Of a stretch of DNA of 64,000 nt, positions 20,847-33,218 are shown one piece after another. Source of the DNA: Ancylostoma caninum (taxonomy: Eukaryota > Nematoda > Chromadorea > Rhabditida > Ancylostomatidae); contig JBAJFG010000120.1 in assembly GCA_037903475.1 (NCBI GenBank), positions 372,001 to 436,000 on the forward strand, in the 5' to 3' direction. The stretch's first letter is position 1, and each line of letters begins with the position of its first letter. The notes under the pieces were generated by a model, which saw only the letters and a list, made by a program, of their open reading frames with translations, ran no database searches and was not told where the DNA came from. A program made the position numbers and the translations under genes.

Positions 20847-23800
20847 TTATGCTCTGGAAGCCCTTTTGTTCAAGAATTGAGTCGCCGCCGCTGAGATAAC
20901 GCTGTTTTTCCCGTTGACACTGCTTGAGTCCCATTGTGATCGCAGTTGTTCAAAGACGCGATTGTAGTTCATTCCCATATCGCGATTCACAGCATAGCGG
21001 ATCTGATTTTGTACGTCCTTGCGGTTGTACCACAGCACTAACGGCAGTGCTAGGGCATATAGATACACAACGTTAGTGACTGAAAAGAAAAAACAATTTT
21101 AGGAATTTACAATAAAAAAGGTTACATATTTTGGAACTTGAACAATTTATTGAAAAGTGTATAACACTATAACAATTCTACAGGAAGCACACTTTGACTT
21201 TTCGGAGATCGTAGATGTTTGCGGAGCTTCTGTGATTCCGAGAACGAGTAATATTTAGAATCTCAGATTGCGAACGTCAGAGGTAATTACTGAAGTCAGG
21301 AAGCCAGCTATTGATATCTATTATTTTACTGTAGCTAATACGTAGCAAATTTCCATGCGTCGCCATTTCCGATGAAAAACAAAGCACAAAACATCTGCAG
21401 TGTTTGCAGCTATTGTCATAGAACTCACAGCCAACAAATACTAGGCACCAGGCATGTGTTTCACCAAAGCTGATAGCAGAGAATGGTTTGATGAGTTCTC
21501 CTGACATACAACAGTCATACAGTTACAGTAGAGGCCCTCGTCTTCCAATCTTACCATTCTGATAGTTGTGACCTAAGTTAGCGCTGCATCTCCATGCGCA
21601 CTAGCATTGACAGCCTCGAAACCAAACTATTCTCCACACGTCCTCAACTACCCAATATTTATATCAGTCTCAGATTGCCATTTTTCTTCTGCCAGCATTT
21701 TTGTGAACTCGAGGGGCTCTCCAGCTCATGATTTCTTAAAACCAATACCCTTGTGCTCGTTTTATTTTCTTTTTTCAGCTCTTATAGGTTTTATTTCCAT
21801 TTTCCGCTAGTAATTCTTGAGACAAGAAGGAAACTGATACTGTGAGAAACCGACAGAGATTGGACCTACGATTTTTCCCACTTGCGCAATATTATCACAA
21901 AAAAGAACTGCTCCGGTTTAAGGGAAATATTGTCTCAATATCCTCTCTGTTCGTGGGAGCAGTTCTGGGCGAAACGCATGGATGTCTCACTGATTCTGCT
22001 ATGTAGAAGTTTACTCCAGAGAAAAACAATCACATACGTCTATCATATCAGGGGCACATCTTGAGTTAGTCTTGATTTATAGACCTGGAGAGCTTTTCTA
22101 CCACCTTTTTATGTTTCAATACATGAATGTGTAGCGCACATATGTGCACCTAAATAAATAAATAAATAAATAATCTCATAACGCACAACTTCAAAAACAT
22201 TGCCACGTGCGCTAATATGGAGGGTATTGAGTGGCCGTTTTGCTTGACAGTGCTCTATTGTTGAAGTGTGCCCTCAACACTTCTACGATTACCTAATCAG
22301 AACGTATCTAATGGGTTCTCAGATGCTGAGAGGCCTGCGGCCTTAGCTATCCATTTAGTAAAGCGAAACAGCTCAGGTGGCTGTATTTTCTCTCCAAAGT
22401 AGGAATGGTGCAACATAGAAACAATCTACCTTCAATAAGCATGTAGTAAATAGGTTTTGAAAATAGTTGATTATTGAAAATCACAGCACTCAAAGCAATG
22501 AGATAAGTGGCATTGAAGGTTCCATTTGTGTAGACGTAAACTTTCAGTGTACGAATGGTCCTGAAAAAAGACTGTTGCTGTTGCACTGTATACTGAACTA
22601 GTTGAAACTTCTGAATTCTGGTGCTTCAGGAGTAATTTGACAATTTATCACGAAACTATATTAAGCCAGTTCAAATCTGAACAACAAAGAGGTGTTTTTA
22701 ATAAAGTGGATAAATTTCCGCCAACTATGTTCATTTGTGAGAAAATTTCCAAGAATTTCTTTTCAATCCTCCGTCTTGCAAGAATTATAAACAAACCATA
22801 TGTTCTCCTCGATCTGGTATCTCCTTGTCAGTGTGTCAGAACATATCGATGCCTCTGAGTGACCCTAAAGAATTGAGTAATATATGTATAAACGAAATAT
22901 CACACAACATTCATCGCTCATTTCACTATTTTTGCTCCGAGAATAGATTTTTTCGATGTAGCGGCAACGAAGATTGATGGCATTCTTGTTTGCTACACTG
23001 TTGAGCAAAACACCCACAGCCAATATGCATCGCACACTTTTATGGCTAGACGTGGCGCAATTATTTTAATAGTTCTGGTTTTCAAAAGAAAAATTCTCCT
23101 TGTTTTCGGTGTGGCGTTGCCAATGTACCTACCTTATTCTTTCTCCTCGCCACTTCAAAAACTATGCTGGACAAAAATTGCATCAGAAGCAAAAAACCAA
23201 AGGGATATATAGTCCACATTATATTTGATGTTGAAGTGGTTTGACAGTACACTAATGGACTATAGTCAAGACGCGTCCGAGAATATATAACACTGAGAAG
23301 ACAAGCGCTCATAGACACCTTAAAAATGACGGCCCTTCATTGATTTGTAGTTCAGTAAAGACGATTACCTGCAACAGCAGCAGGCAGTAGCCGACATTGC
23401 GAAAACGACCTTCATAATTGCGAATGTTGCAAGTGGCTACTAATCGCTCAATCGAGACGAATATAGCTGAGCAATTTGATGAGATCAAAGCTATATTGTA
23501 TGGAAGGCGAAGAAAGAAACATCTGGAAAACGACGGATCAGAAATTAACGGTTGAGACATGGCAATTTCTCATATAGCTCACTGAATTCTTGTGTGGAGG
23601 ATATCACAACCACTTTTGAACGGCGTTAAATAAACAACCAAATCTGTTGTGTGCAGGACCGACCTGTAAGTATAGAATATGATTGAGTCAAGCACAGATG
23701 CTGTACAGATGTTTTGATACACATTTTTGCAGTGAACGAATGGATGTAGTTTTCATGGCTGACACAGGTTTGTAGACAATGTGGGCTGAGCAGTGAAAAA

Positions 23801-24390
23801 AGCAGGAAAAGGAAGCCAAAGAGAAGAGTTCCATTTTCCAACTCAGGTCCATATTCAATATATTTCACCAACTCGGGTATTGGTGTGATATGGGTATATT
23901 CTACAGTTATATTCTACAGTTCTTTTGGGCTATGTAATGGCGGGTGCATCTACACGTGGACACAACTGAATGCAAGTGGATAGTTCGCGCGCAAAATCTC
24001 CGAAGAATAACTACTTATATTGGTCAATTTGGAAGAACATCAGAGGGTCCTTGCCTCATGGAATCACCGCCGACAACGATTGTTGAAGCAAAGCACTTGT
24101 CTGGCACCATTCTAGTGACCTGGAGCCAGCTTGAAGCCTATCCCAATTTGAATGGACGTAACAACTCACCTCCCTACTACATGGAGCAGCAAACAGGCGA
24201 TGTGAAAACAGACGAGGAGTCTCGCGTTATGATGCATCAGCTTCATCTTCCATATGCGCACCAGCCAGTATATGAGTAGAGGAGTTGCTACGACACAGCA
24301 TAGGTCACAAACGGCCAAGACGCTGATCAACGCTGGCGATGTGGCCATAGCGGTCATCGTGTCACAGTCGAGTTGACTCGGTGTTGTCAT
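20847..24390 (-). CDS. Serpentine (7TM) chemoreceptor, Srab/Sra-like, complete
   Basis: Seven minus-strand exons give 357 residues in one frame: 24390-24170, 23663-23583, 23522-23369, 23318-23133, 22864-22797, 22560-22430 and 21079-20847 (TAA). Start ATG 24390 follows TTTTTGAAG, a possible trans-splice site. Typical features: N-terminal LDCDTMTAMATS; TM1 about 22-45; HHNARLLVCFHIACLLLHVV (loop into TM2); RCFFLR-like region with SIERLVAT at 124-131 at the end of TM3; NIRNYEGRFRNVGY; the long hydrophobic IMWTIYPFGFLLLMQFLSSI; LTRRYQIEEN at 226-235 before TM6; and VYLYALALPLVLW as TM7, followed by a charged cytoplasmic tail of about 60 residues. Nematode receptors of this sort sit in sensory cilia and signal through G proteins; the ligand is unknown. 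The TGG (Trp) formed at the exon 5/6 junction, where relatives often have Arg, may be real or may mean a slightly different splice. The intron before the last exon is unusually long (1350 bases) and holds a dispersed repeat. Confidence 0.88.
22085..22175 (+). repeat. Dispersed repeat with (TAAA)n tail, copy 2, in a receptor intron
   Basis: Reads CTGGAGAGCTTTTCTACCAC, TTTTTATGTTTCAATACATG, GCGCACATATGTGCACC and then six AAAT/TAAA units. Same order as copy 1 at 2941-3050 (minus strand). It lies inside the long last intron of the receptor gene, in antisense to it. Confidence 0.6.
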
Positions 24391-24656
24391 CTTCAAAAAT
24401 TCGCTTATATTGTGTGAAAAATCAAAAATATTAACTAAAAATCATCACGACGCTCATTCGTTCCCACAATACAAAACTAGAATAAAAGAGCTTTATAACT
24501 TAAAGGCAAGAGGGCAAGTTAGAAAACTCACCTTCTCCAGGATACAGAGAAATATACTCCGGCCATGTTGCTTTTATAAGTGTTCACACTGCTTTTCCGA
24601 GTGTTCAAAGTACTACATCCAGAATAGGAATCAACTGAGAGAGTGCTCTTTCCCCA

Positions 24657-24914
24657 TTATTGATTCTTTTTGCTACGATTTCTCCAGAAATAATTTATAG
24701 AGGGCATTAGGTACTCAAAGTTCCTCAGTTCAACTAATAGAAAACAAAACAGGACTAAAGATGACACAACTAACATGAGAAACGAACACACGCCCGGATA
24801 TACCCTACCCCCCAGGTTTGCAAAGAAACGTGATATGGTTTCAAAAGTCGCGTTATTGACATCATCCATATCTGCACAAAACTCAGGGGATCCGAATACG
24901 TCTAGCCACATCAT
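24657..24914 (-). CDS. Possible exon of another membrane protein (uncertain)
   Basis: A minus-strand open frame MMWLDVFGSPEFCADMDDV... contains one strong membrane segment, GVCSFLMLVVSSLVLFCFLL, followed by VELRNFEYLMPSI and a basic end. It lies directly upstream of the receptor gene on the same strand, where tandem receptor copies are common. I could not find matching exons or confident splice sites, so it may be a remnant of a receptor gene or a chance frame. Confidence 0.25.
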   Translation of the reverse strand: MMWLDVFGSPEFCADMDDVNNATFETISRFFANLGGRVYPGVCSFLMLVVSSLVLFCFLLVELRNFEYLMPSINYFWRNRSKKNQ

Positions 24915-26740
24915 AATGAGCTATAGACTATTCAGACGATTTGTGTTGTCTAGCCACCTCTGTTGCAACGTCCCACATTTTTTTAACTATGCCAACAATC
25001 GAAATTACTCGTACGAATTCCGATGTACATATATCTGCTGCCGATTTAGACTGCTAATGGGACTTCACTATCATTAGCCACGTACTCCCTTCATTCATTA
25101 TCTCGTCAAGAGCACACTGTCTGTTACGTAGAAACCACTGGAGTCATTTAAAGAGTTATTCAATAAGAATCATTTTGCACAGCAATATTTTCAAATGAGA
25201 AAATCAGAATGTGGCTTTTTTTTCAGAAATGAGGTGTCTCACGAGAGCATCGAAACCTACACAAAATAGATCACCTTTCACCATACCTATCGACTCAGAG
25301 AAGGCGGTGCAGTGTCTGGATTACAAACATACATAGATTTTCTTAATTGATGTGTTTGTGACTCGCCTGCAGAGGACCTACACGCACGCATTACCCCTAC
25401 GCGACCTGCTTTGTTCGAAGATGTGTAAAACTGGGCCTGGCCAGTTTTTGGTGGTCGGATGGAAGTCTTTATACCGCATTAGACCCAGTGGTAACACAGA
25501 CATTCAGTGTATTTTCTCAAGCTCTTCCAGGACGATATTAGGCCTTTTGATAGGTTCTTGTGGTAGCAATTCAGCTGCTTCACATGTTGACCCTATGAGG
25601 GCTTAGCGCAGTTGATCTGGACTTCATAATTGTGAATTCGTGTGCAGCCAGGTAAGCATGGACATGAGAAGGTTTAGACTGAAACGAAGCCTTGACTTTT
25701 TTGCTTGTTGTCCGAACTATGCTGATTCACACCTGCGCCGGCATTCATCACTGGGAATATCCATGGTAAACGTGCTAACGCTCAAGGCAATGATGGGCAA
25801 ATTTGGGGTGATAACGCATTTACCCTGGATAATCTTAATGATGCATGTCGGCACTGGATGGATGGTGTGGGCTTTGCGAGGTATTGATGAATTAATCATA
25901 GTATGTGCAAGTTTGCTATTCCACGCTTGACCTAAGCTGCCACACATCCGAGGGAGAGCGAAGGACTCGTGGGATGGCAGGTGGTTCAAGATCACAATAA
26001 GCACTCATTTAGCGCTACTTTCTGTCAACCGCCTTTCCTGCTCCACACTACTAGGCGCTGGTGCAAACAAAAATCCATTGATTTGTCACATGACATTATA
26101 CCTACTTCTGTACACCTGCGTACCTATACATATCAGCGGATCCGTTGTGTGACTTATTCCCCACTTTCGGATACCAGGCACACCAGAATAGGCATCGTTT
26201 CCACTACCGCTATCACTCACGCCAGTTTATTTTGGGAACATGCACAAGGAAAACCAGGCGATAAGAGACGATGAGCTCCGTTTGAGGCGATCCAGGGCAA
26301 TGCAACGTGGCAATCGATATGTATCGTTTTTATCGATGTTATCTCTCATATTGCCGATCCATTCTGATTCATTTTGAACTGGCGAAGACCGATGGTACAC
26401 TAAGAGCATGCTCTAAGAGAAGCTTTTTCACTCCTGTGGGCATGGAGTGAGTGCCAAACGAGCAGGGCGGGTAAGCTGCCGTTATAGCGGCAATGCCAAT
26501 AACAGAATCAAAGAGTGAATAGAAGAGCGAAAATAAGAAAGCGTTTCCTGACCGAAAAAGTTATGAGCAAACAAGAGCTCACTATTAGTACAGCTACACA
26601 GCAGAACAAAAAAAATTCAAAAAAAAAAACACGGTTTAGCAAGGGACATAGATGTAATTTGCATCTGTGGTCGCTGTGTGAATATGGCATGAATGTAACA
26701 GCGCAAAAGTGGGCACGGACATGACAACACGGTTATTTCC
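24915..26740. other. No gene recognised; family D repeat
   Basis: A family D repeat lies at about 25765-25840 (GTAAACGTGCTAACGC, GATAACGCATTTACCCTGGA, TAATCTTAATGATGCATG). Open frames around 25640-26410 run on both strands over each other and show no motif. Confidence 0.35.
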
Positions 26741-26816
26741 AGCAAGTGCAAAGGATGTGCAGCCTCTAGAATGTCCTCAGATGGAGCAAAGCTTAATTGA
26801 AGAGATGATCCCTCAC

Positions 26817-27167
26817 TAGGGAATACTAATAATCAAATCACGCAATTACACGATAAACCAAGAATGTTCTGTCTTTGCTCCAATTAGCAGAGTAGTAAAT
26901 CTACAAAGCTTAGGATCGCAGAATAACAAAATAATTAACTAATACTGTGCAGGCGGCCGGCTGAATCTGACCATATTGATGTAGATGTGACAATTTCAAC
27001 GTAAACTATTTCATAGACTTTTATGGACAACTGCACAAGGTTTCCTCAACTATGCCTTCCTATTCTACAGACCCAAAATTCGTAGGGATTTCTCTATGTT
27101 GAGTAGAGATGGGAATCGAGAATTCTTGGTTTATCGTGTAATTGACCATAATTATTAGTTTCCCTAC
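26817..27167. repeat. Inverted-repeat element
   Basis: Left arm 26817-26865 (TAGGGAATACTAATAATC ... CAATTACACGATAAACCAAG) and right arm 27122-27167 (CTTGGTTTATCGTGTAATTG ... ATTATTAGTTTCCCTA) are inverted copies. The loop of about 255 bases has no ORF. This fits a small TIR element, but the outer ends and any target duplication are not clear. Confidence 0.5.
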
Positions 27168-27199
27168 GGAATTAGCATGCTCCGATCGAACTTAATTCC

Positions 27200-27700
27200 A
27201 TTAGAGATGCTGGAAAGACAACAACTTCCTGGTAACTCTGTACGATTCGCCAGTTACAACAGAGATTTGAAGAGATTGCGAATCTCGTGCTAGATGTACA
27301 AAGGCATTCAGACTACAATTAGAATTTGAGCGCTTTTGGAAAACAATTAAATCACAGGCATCGCTATGGAGATTCTAGTCCATGAATGCTAATAGAGAAA
27401 ACGGTGAGAGAAAATTGACAGAGGAAACTCGTTCAGGATGATACGTAAATGTTTACTAACATTTAAAACTCTCGGAATCTGCTGGTAGGACATGGCAGAG
27501 AACGTAAAATACTCTCAGAAACTACATGGCGGTTAGCTGTGAGATTGAAATGAAGCTGAAAACCAGATCATTGGTCAGAGGCCGAATTATATTTCCTATG
27601 CGGATCCGGCTATTAGTCTGTTTTCACCAGCAAAATATACGAGGTGCTGTCTTTTTAGTTATATGAGGGAACGACACTTAGGTTACATCTCACAACAAAA
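27200..27700. other. No gene or repeat recognised
   Basis: AT-rich stretch between the inverted-repeat element and the first Penelope-like relic. Nothing supported. Confidence 0.3.
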
Positions 27701-27708
27701 AAGCAATA

Positions 27709-28052
27709 GAAAATGTAATAACATATCAAATTGAATGCTTAGATTCTAACGCGCTGTATATAGGGGAAACGGGCAGAGCGCTCAACGTGCGCACGAAGGA
27801 GGATTTAGCGAGTAAGAGGCGAGGAAGTTTAATATCACCGCTTGGTAGACACAGGAACGAAGCGCATCATGGAAATAGCTTTATTGTCAAATGTAAGATC
27901 TTGACATGTGAGGCTGAAATCTCGGCGAGAAAAGCGCTTGAGGCGTTCTGGATTACTGTAGGAATCCAGAAATGAACAACAAGAACGAGTGTTTGTCAAT
28001 TACAAGTGTCAATAACAAATTCTTGCCTTTCGTATCATTATGTGAGCTATAG
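27709..28052 (+). pseudogene. Penelope-like element relic, GIY-YIG endonuclease C-terminal part (copy 1)
   Basis: The frame from about 27709 reads NVITYQIECLDSNALYIGET, then GRALNVRTKEDLASKRRGSL, ISPLGRHRNEAHHG, SARKALEAFWITV. YIGETGR is the core of GIY-YIG nucleases of Penelope-like retroelements, whose usual pattern is IxCLxCxxxYIGETGRPL. The frame stops at 27975. The family's C-terminal part (KNECLSITS ... LPFVSLCEL) continues in another frame to the TAG at 28050-28052, so there is a frameshift near 27965. The reverse transcriptase part is missing upstream, as in a typical 5'-truncated insertion. Not functional. Confidence 0.75.
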
Positions 28053-31000
28053 ACTGTAAATAACATCAAAAGTGGACAGTGTGGCACTTCTCACTTGTCC
28101 GCAACGACAATTATGAGTGGTGCGGACTATTCCGCAGTAACGGTGGACTCAGAATGGGTTTACCTTTGAACTATTACAAGCGGTTAACAACAAAGAAGAG
28201 CGGCCGGAAAGCTGGAAGCCTTAACGTTAGCCTATAAAGAGATCAATCCTGTACGATCTCATTTGTTTCTCTGAGGCCGCTGGGTGGAGTGCTCTTCTTC
28301 TGCGGTCCGTCAGCTTCCTCCCCAGCTATTCCATGTACTGCTTATTCCGTATTCTTATAAATGACGTTATAGCGCTGCTGAGTCAAGTCGCTTCGTGAAG
28401 TCTAAATACTTACAATTAGGTAAGATATGAGCCTTTGAGACAGAAGAATACTGCAAAATCTTTCGAGGTATGACTCTCTAAAGTGTTGGATATCAATATA
28501 CTACACTTCGAAACATTCGAATGAGCTGTTTATATACATATACACGCTTATACTCTACAAATTCTATCGGTGACGGACACAGACTTTTCTGCGCCACAGT
28601 AGAGCAGAACTGTGATGGTTGAACGCGGCTCCCACTCAGTTGTTTGAGTGACTACAGATCAGTGGAACGATCAACGAAACTAATACATGTCTTATACAAA
28701 AACATTGTATGACCAAGGACTGTAGTGAAAAACACTGACCCTGGCTGAAAACCGGCAAATATCCATTGATGTAGGCGCGCCTTTCTTAAACAAGAAGGTT
28801 TTGATGGGTTTAACCATCACAATTCAGACGTAGTACTAATGAGTCCTTAAGCCCCATAAGTGGATCCTAACTACAGTGCACTTCACAATTATACATAGAA
28901 AATTTTCCTTACATCACGCAACCGGGATTTTGCAAGTCGTTCCACTTTTTCTTCACTATCACCGTGCACAGCACCTAAAATGACGTTGATGCCATCTTTT
29001 CGAGTTTAGGTCAGCAATGACATTATTTACATGCGCTACCCGGTGACCACTCTAACGAGGAAGAAGGATATTGAAATTGTTTAAAATGAACTGAGTTTGA
29101 TGCAAATGGCTGAAAATGAGAAATTATGCGTTCGTAGAGTGTGAACCGTTAGCGAACTTTCTAGAACAATGAAACAAAAACATTTTGTACTGAACATGTC
29201 CTTCGTTTAATTCTTCCATTTTTAGAACAGCACATCTACTCTAATGAGTCTAATGAAGCTGAAGCGGTTCACGATGTTAAGGTTTTTCTAGAAACATTTC
29301 CGCGTTGCAAAGGTGACATGAACTCGTTGAATGAGTCCGAGCAGAAAACGGCTGACACAAAGATTAATGAGGACGTTGCAAGTGCCTGACTGGTACAGAC
29401 ATCTTGTTTGGTTTCTGCTCAACTTCATTTCTATGTTTTTGGAGTAGCTATTGTCTTTAAAATTCCTCATTTCCCCTATATTAGCGTGGTCAAATGATGT
29501 ATCCATATATACTAACAGAAAGAGACGGGTGAATCAAATGGAAGCAGGATCTATGAACGAAACATCTGCATCACCTTCTAAGGAAATAAGTTAGCGAGCC
29601 CCTCATGTTGACTGATTGTTTCAAGTCGTCGGATTTTTTTCGTGATAATAGTGTTTTCCACAACAGCCATGTTTACAATTTGAGTTTAGCCAGGGGCTAA
29701 CCCAGAATAGAGTCGGGGTATGGAAATATTACAATATCATGTGAGCATAAAGCCTTCACCTGCATTTTCCTGTTTAGGTGCAGCGAAAATGACGAGTTTT
29801 TCCGCAGTATTTTGCATTACAAACATTACATTTGCAAAATTATTGGAACATATTTAATCCAACAACCTACAGTAAGTGCAATGATTCATGCGCTAAGTGT
29901 TGCGCTGTAATTTGACGATGCAGCACAAACATGGATCTACGAGAAGTAAAACGCTTGTATAGGTAATGTTCGTATGCTCATGTGCATTGGACTAGGGAAT
30001 ACATTCTTCCGCTTCATGATGTACATAAAATAAACAGTCCGGTTCGTCATTCACATAAAATAGACAGCCGGTTACAGACATATGTCTGCAGTCTGATTTC
30101 GTCTCCCCCGTAAAAGGTGCCCGTTGGATCTGGATATGATCATTAATCCTGCTTTTTCTTTGAATTTTCAGGCTAGATTCACTGAAGTGGATGGTGCATT
30201 TCACCGTCTTGTTGCTACCTACTAAATGTTAAATTTTTCCTATCAAATGTGCGACTCACAGATTAGCTACAAGTTCTTTGAAAGGGATACTTGTCTTTGC
30301 AAACATTTTTTTATGCTAGCGACACATTTTTCGAGCAACTCGAGTGTTATTGAACAACTATAGTACATGTCAGTATTACTAGTCAAAACTGTCCTCAGAA
30401 TATTCTAGACAGCAGCCACACCCTACATAAAAGCTGTCTGCATACCTATAAAGCGTGAAGAAATTCAAGAATTGTACAGCGACAAATTGAAATATCTCAT
30501 TACTTTAACCAGTAACTGTCTACAAAGTCGCGCTAATATGCTATCCGTCTTTAATATTTCAAATACAACTACTATTATAGATGCTAGCGGTACTCGTAGA
30601 GACTATGTTGGTGAAGAAGAAATGAATGGTGGCTGGAATGGTCAGGGTAGTACAACATAGGGCCGTGATGGGTATCGCCTTCAACACATTATAGTAGGTA
30701 AAAAAGGAGAAGCAAAGAGCAAGAAGGCAAATGTACTATCACACGGAAATAAAGTGGTTAATAGTATGTTTGCATTCTTTCAATGCCATCACTATGTGCT
30801 TATTCAACTCTGCTCGCAAAATCCCACTATATTCCGAAATAAAATGCTTCACCTTTATCTTCCATGTGCCCTTAATATCCTTGCTTTAATGTTCCACGTT
30901 ATGAAACATTCATTTGTAAGTAAGAAATTAGAATTGGGCAAAAGAACTGCTATGGCTTCACGAAGAGAGTGGTCAAACAACAACGACTTTCCCATTATTA

Positions 31001-31828
31001 TTATTTTTATCTCCCCCAAAACAAGAATGTCATTGGTAAGTGGAACCCGATGCCATCCTTGATAAAGGAGATCAAATTATTCGAAACGTGATAAAAGCAG
31101 GTTCAGTCAGCACTGATCCGAAACACAGGTGAGTAGGCGCGGCTAAGACATAGCACCGCCCACGTCGTGATCGTCATGAGCAGTTGAAGTAAAGCAGTAC
31201 TAAATAATGAGCCAGATTTCCGTCAATTCTAGGTAACAAATACATATCTGCTCGTGCTTCGTCTTGACTGGGGATTACTAATCTGTCAGTACAATATACA
31301 GGGTTTTCTTCGAAAATGCAAGAAACTCGAAGATTATCGACGAAGAGCGAACTTTCCAGGATTTCCCAGAATTTAAATTTACACTGCTTTTTTTTGTTCG
31401 ACAGAGCAAAACACAGCACAGAGTTGAGCAGTTTACACTCTATACATTCCCCTCTCCTTTGCAAATCAAGTTCTTTTTTATTTGAATTCTCCATTGACTT
31501 GCGTTTGACTGGCGCTCCTACGGGACTATGAGGTAAGGTGGACACTCATCTTGGTCTTGGGTCTGTGTGCAAAAACTTCGCACTTTCGAAATTCCCGGAA
31601 AAATGAACTCAGCAGAATCAGATGACGATTGGGCAACAACCAAATGCATTCAAGGCGTGCAAAACAGGTGAGGGGGTTATGCTCGTTAACAAATGTACTA
31701 ATTGGATTTTTGCAGAAACCCATGCAAAAGTTCTCCTTTCCTTTGTTCTCCGATGCAGCTTATTGGCAGTGGTGCAATGGTGACACTCACTGACACTGAC
31801 GTACAAATGTACCGCAAATGAAGGATCA
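28053..31828. other. Long stretch without a recognised gene
   Basis: About 3.8 kb of AT-rich sequence. A block near 28085-28160 (CTCACTTGTCCGCAACGACA ... TTCCGCAGTAACGGTGGA) resembles 52982-53040, so it is part of an unnamed dispersed repeat. The ORFs around 30472-31062 and 31174-31545 show no motif. Confidence 0.35.
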
Positions 31829-32430
31829 GTGGGTTCAGCCGTTTTGGATACAATGAGACGCTTAGGCACTGTTCTTAACCGTGTCCGCTCAAATGAACAT
31901 CTGGCGAGTAAAAGACGTCAGAGCTTGGTAAGTCCACTGGGGAAACACAGAAAGGAAGATCATGACGGGAATGACTTCGACATAAGGTGCACCATTTTGG
32001 GGCTCGAAACTGATATTTCGGCTAGGAAAGCACTTGAGGCGTTATGGATTCTTGCACGTAATCCCGGGTTAAACAGCAGGAATGAGCAGATGTCTATAAC
32101 TAGTGATCTGATGCCTTTGTTATCATCATGCGAGCTCTGAGATCGTCACGATGCTGATGCACGCCTTATAAGACCAGGACTGCACGATGCAGTATTCATT
32201 CGCCAACAACTGACGATCATTTGGTGTCGCAGTGGCATTTCGCAGTGGACACGTGATGAGTTCGTCCGCCGACTGAATGCTGATTGTTGTCTAGATAAGA
32301 TGAGTCGAATAAACGGGTGTGGTCTTTGTTGGTTTAGAGCGTGAATAGATGAACTAGCAACACCTTCAGGCCTCTGAAGGCGACGTTGAGTTGAAACGTT
32401 AGGCCGTAATAAACGTGTCATTATAACAAC
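31829..32430 (+). pseudogene. Penelope-like element relic, GIY-YIG C-terminal part and 3' tail (copy 2)
   Basis: The open frame to the stop at 32138-32140 reads NRVRSNEHLASKRRQSLVSP, LGKHRKEDHDGNDFDIRCTI, SARKALEALWILARNPG, ending LMPLLSSCEL. This is the conserved region after the YIGETGR core, which is itself lost. The 3' tail has CCTCTGAAGGCGACGTTGAG, TTGAAACGTTAGGCCGTAAT and AAACGTGTCATTATAACAAC at 32370-32430. The better-preserved frame suggests a younger copy than 27709-28052, but it is 5'-truncated and cannot move by itself. Confidence 0.75.
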
Positions 32431-32439
32431 CTGAGTGGC

Positions 32440-33198
32440 ACAGAAGAACTATCACACTGTTCTCAAAGTTCTCATGGTGCTTGTTGGACTAATGCTTGTT
32501 CGATCAAAAACCGCGCAAAAAAAAGCCATTCACACGAAACTTCATGGCAGTATACAGCGAAGATGCAATTCATACATAGCTTACTTTGATTCAGAGCAAA
32601 GCAATAAGGGCCATCACAAAGAGGGGTAAGGTTGACTTCTACGCAATAGTAGCAGACTGTTTCAGCAGCGCCCAGTGAATGGATATCTAGTGATGATGGT
32701 GAAAGGGGGAGGCTGGGAAGAGACATGGTGAAGAATTATATCGCTAGATTTATAATCGCTATCTATATTGCTAGATATATAATCCAGACTGTACAACATC
32801 CCTGACATCTGTGTCAGGATTCATTTCGGAGATCAATTTGATCCTTTGATTTTTCGAGCAAAAAAATAGAAAAAGTTTTCTAAATCAATGTTCCGGGGAG
32901 AATTTTTCGCCTCCAGTACGATACTCAACTTTTGTGTTTGGAGTTGTGAAGGACGAAGCCGAGGCACCTATCTACAGGGCGGTTACACCTATTTACTTTC
33001 TTTTTTTTTCTCCTATTACACTTATATTTAATTTCTTTCACGACTCGAGTTGAAGCAATAGTAAAGACGTCAATAATTCTGTGCCATAATGAATTTTTCT
33101 TAAATTCAACTCATTACCCTTCCATAGGCGCTGACCCATCCTCAGAAATATTATGAGACTAATACTCTGTATAGCTGCTTTTGGAGAGAATTTCTACT
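32440..33198. other. Flank of the RTE insertion, no gene recognised
   Basis: AT-rich, with a short near-duplication around TATCGCTAGATTTATAATCG / TATATTGCTAGATATATAAT at about 32739-32783. Nothing else supported. Confidence 0.3.
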
Positions 33199-33210
33199 GG
33201 CGGAGATTAT
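33199..33210. repeat. Target-site duplication of the RTE insertion, left copy
   Basis: GGCGGAGATTAT, identical to 36628-36639. It marks the 3' end of the minus-strand element. Confidence 0.85.
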
Positions 33211-33218
33211 CACCTTGA

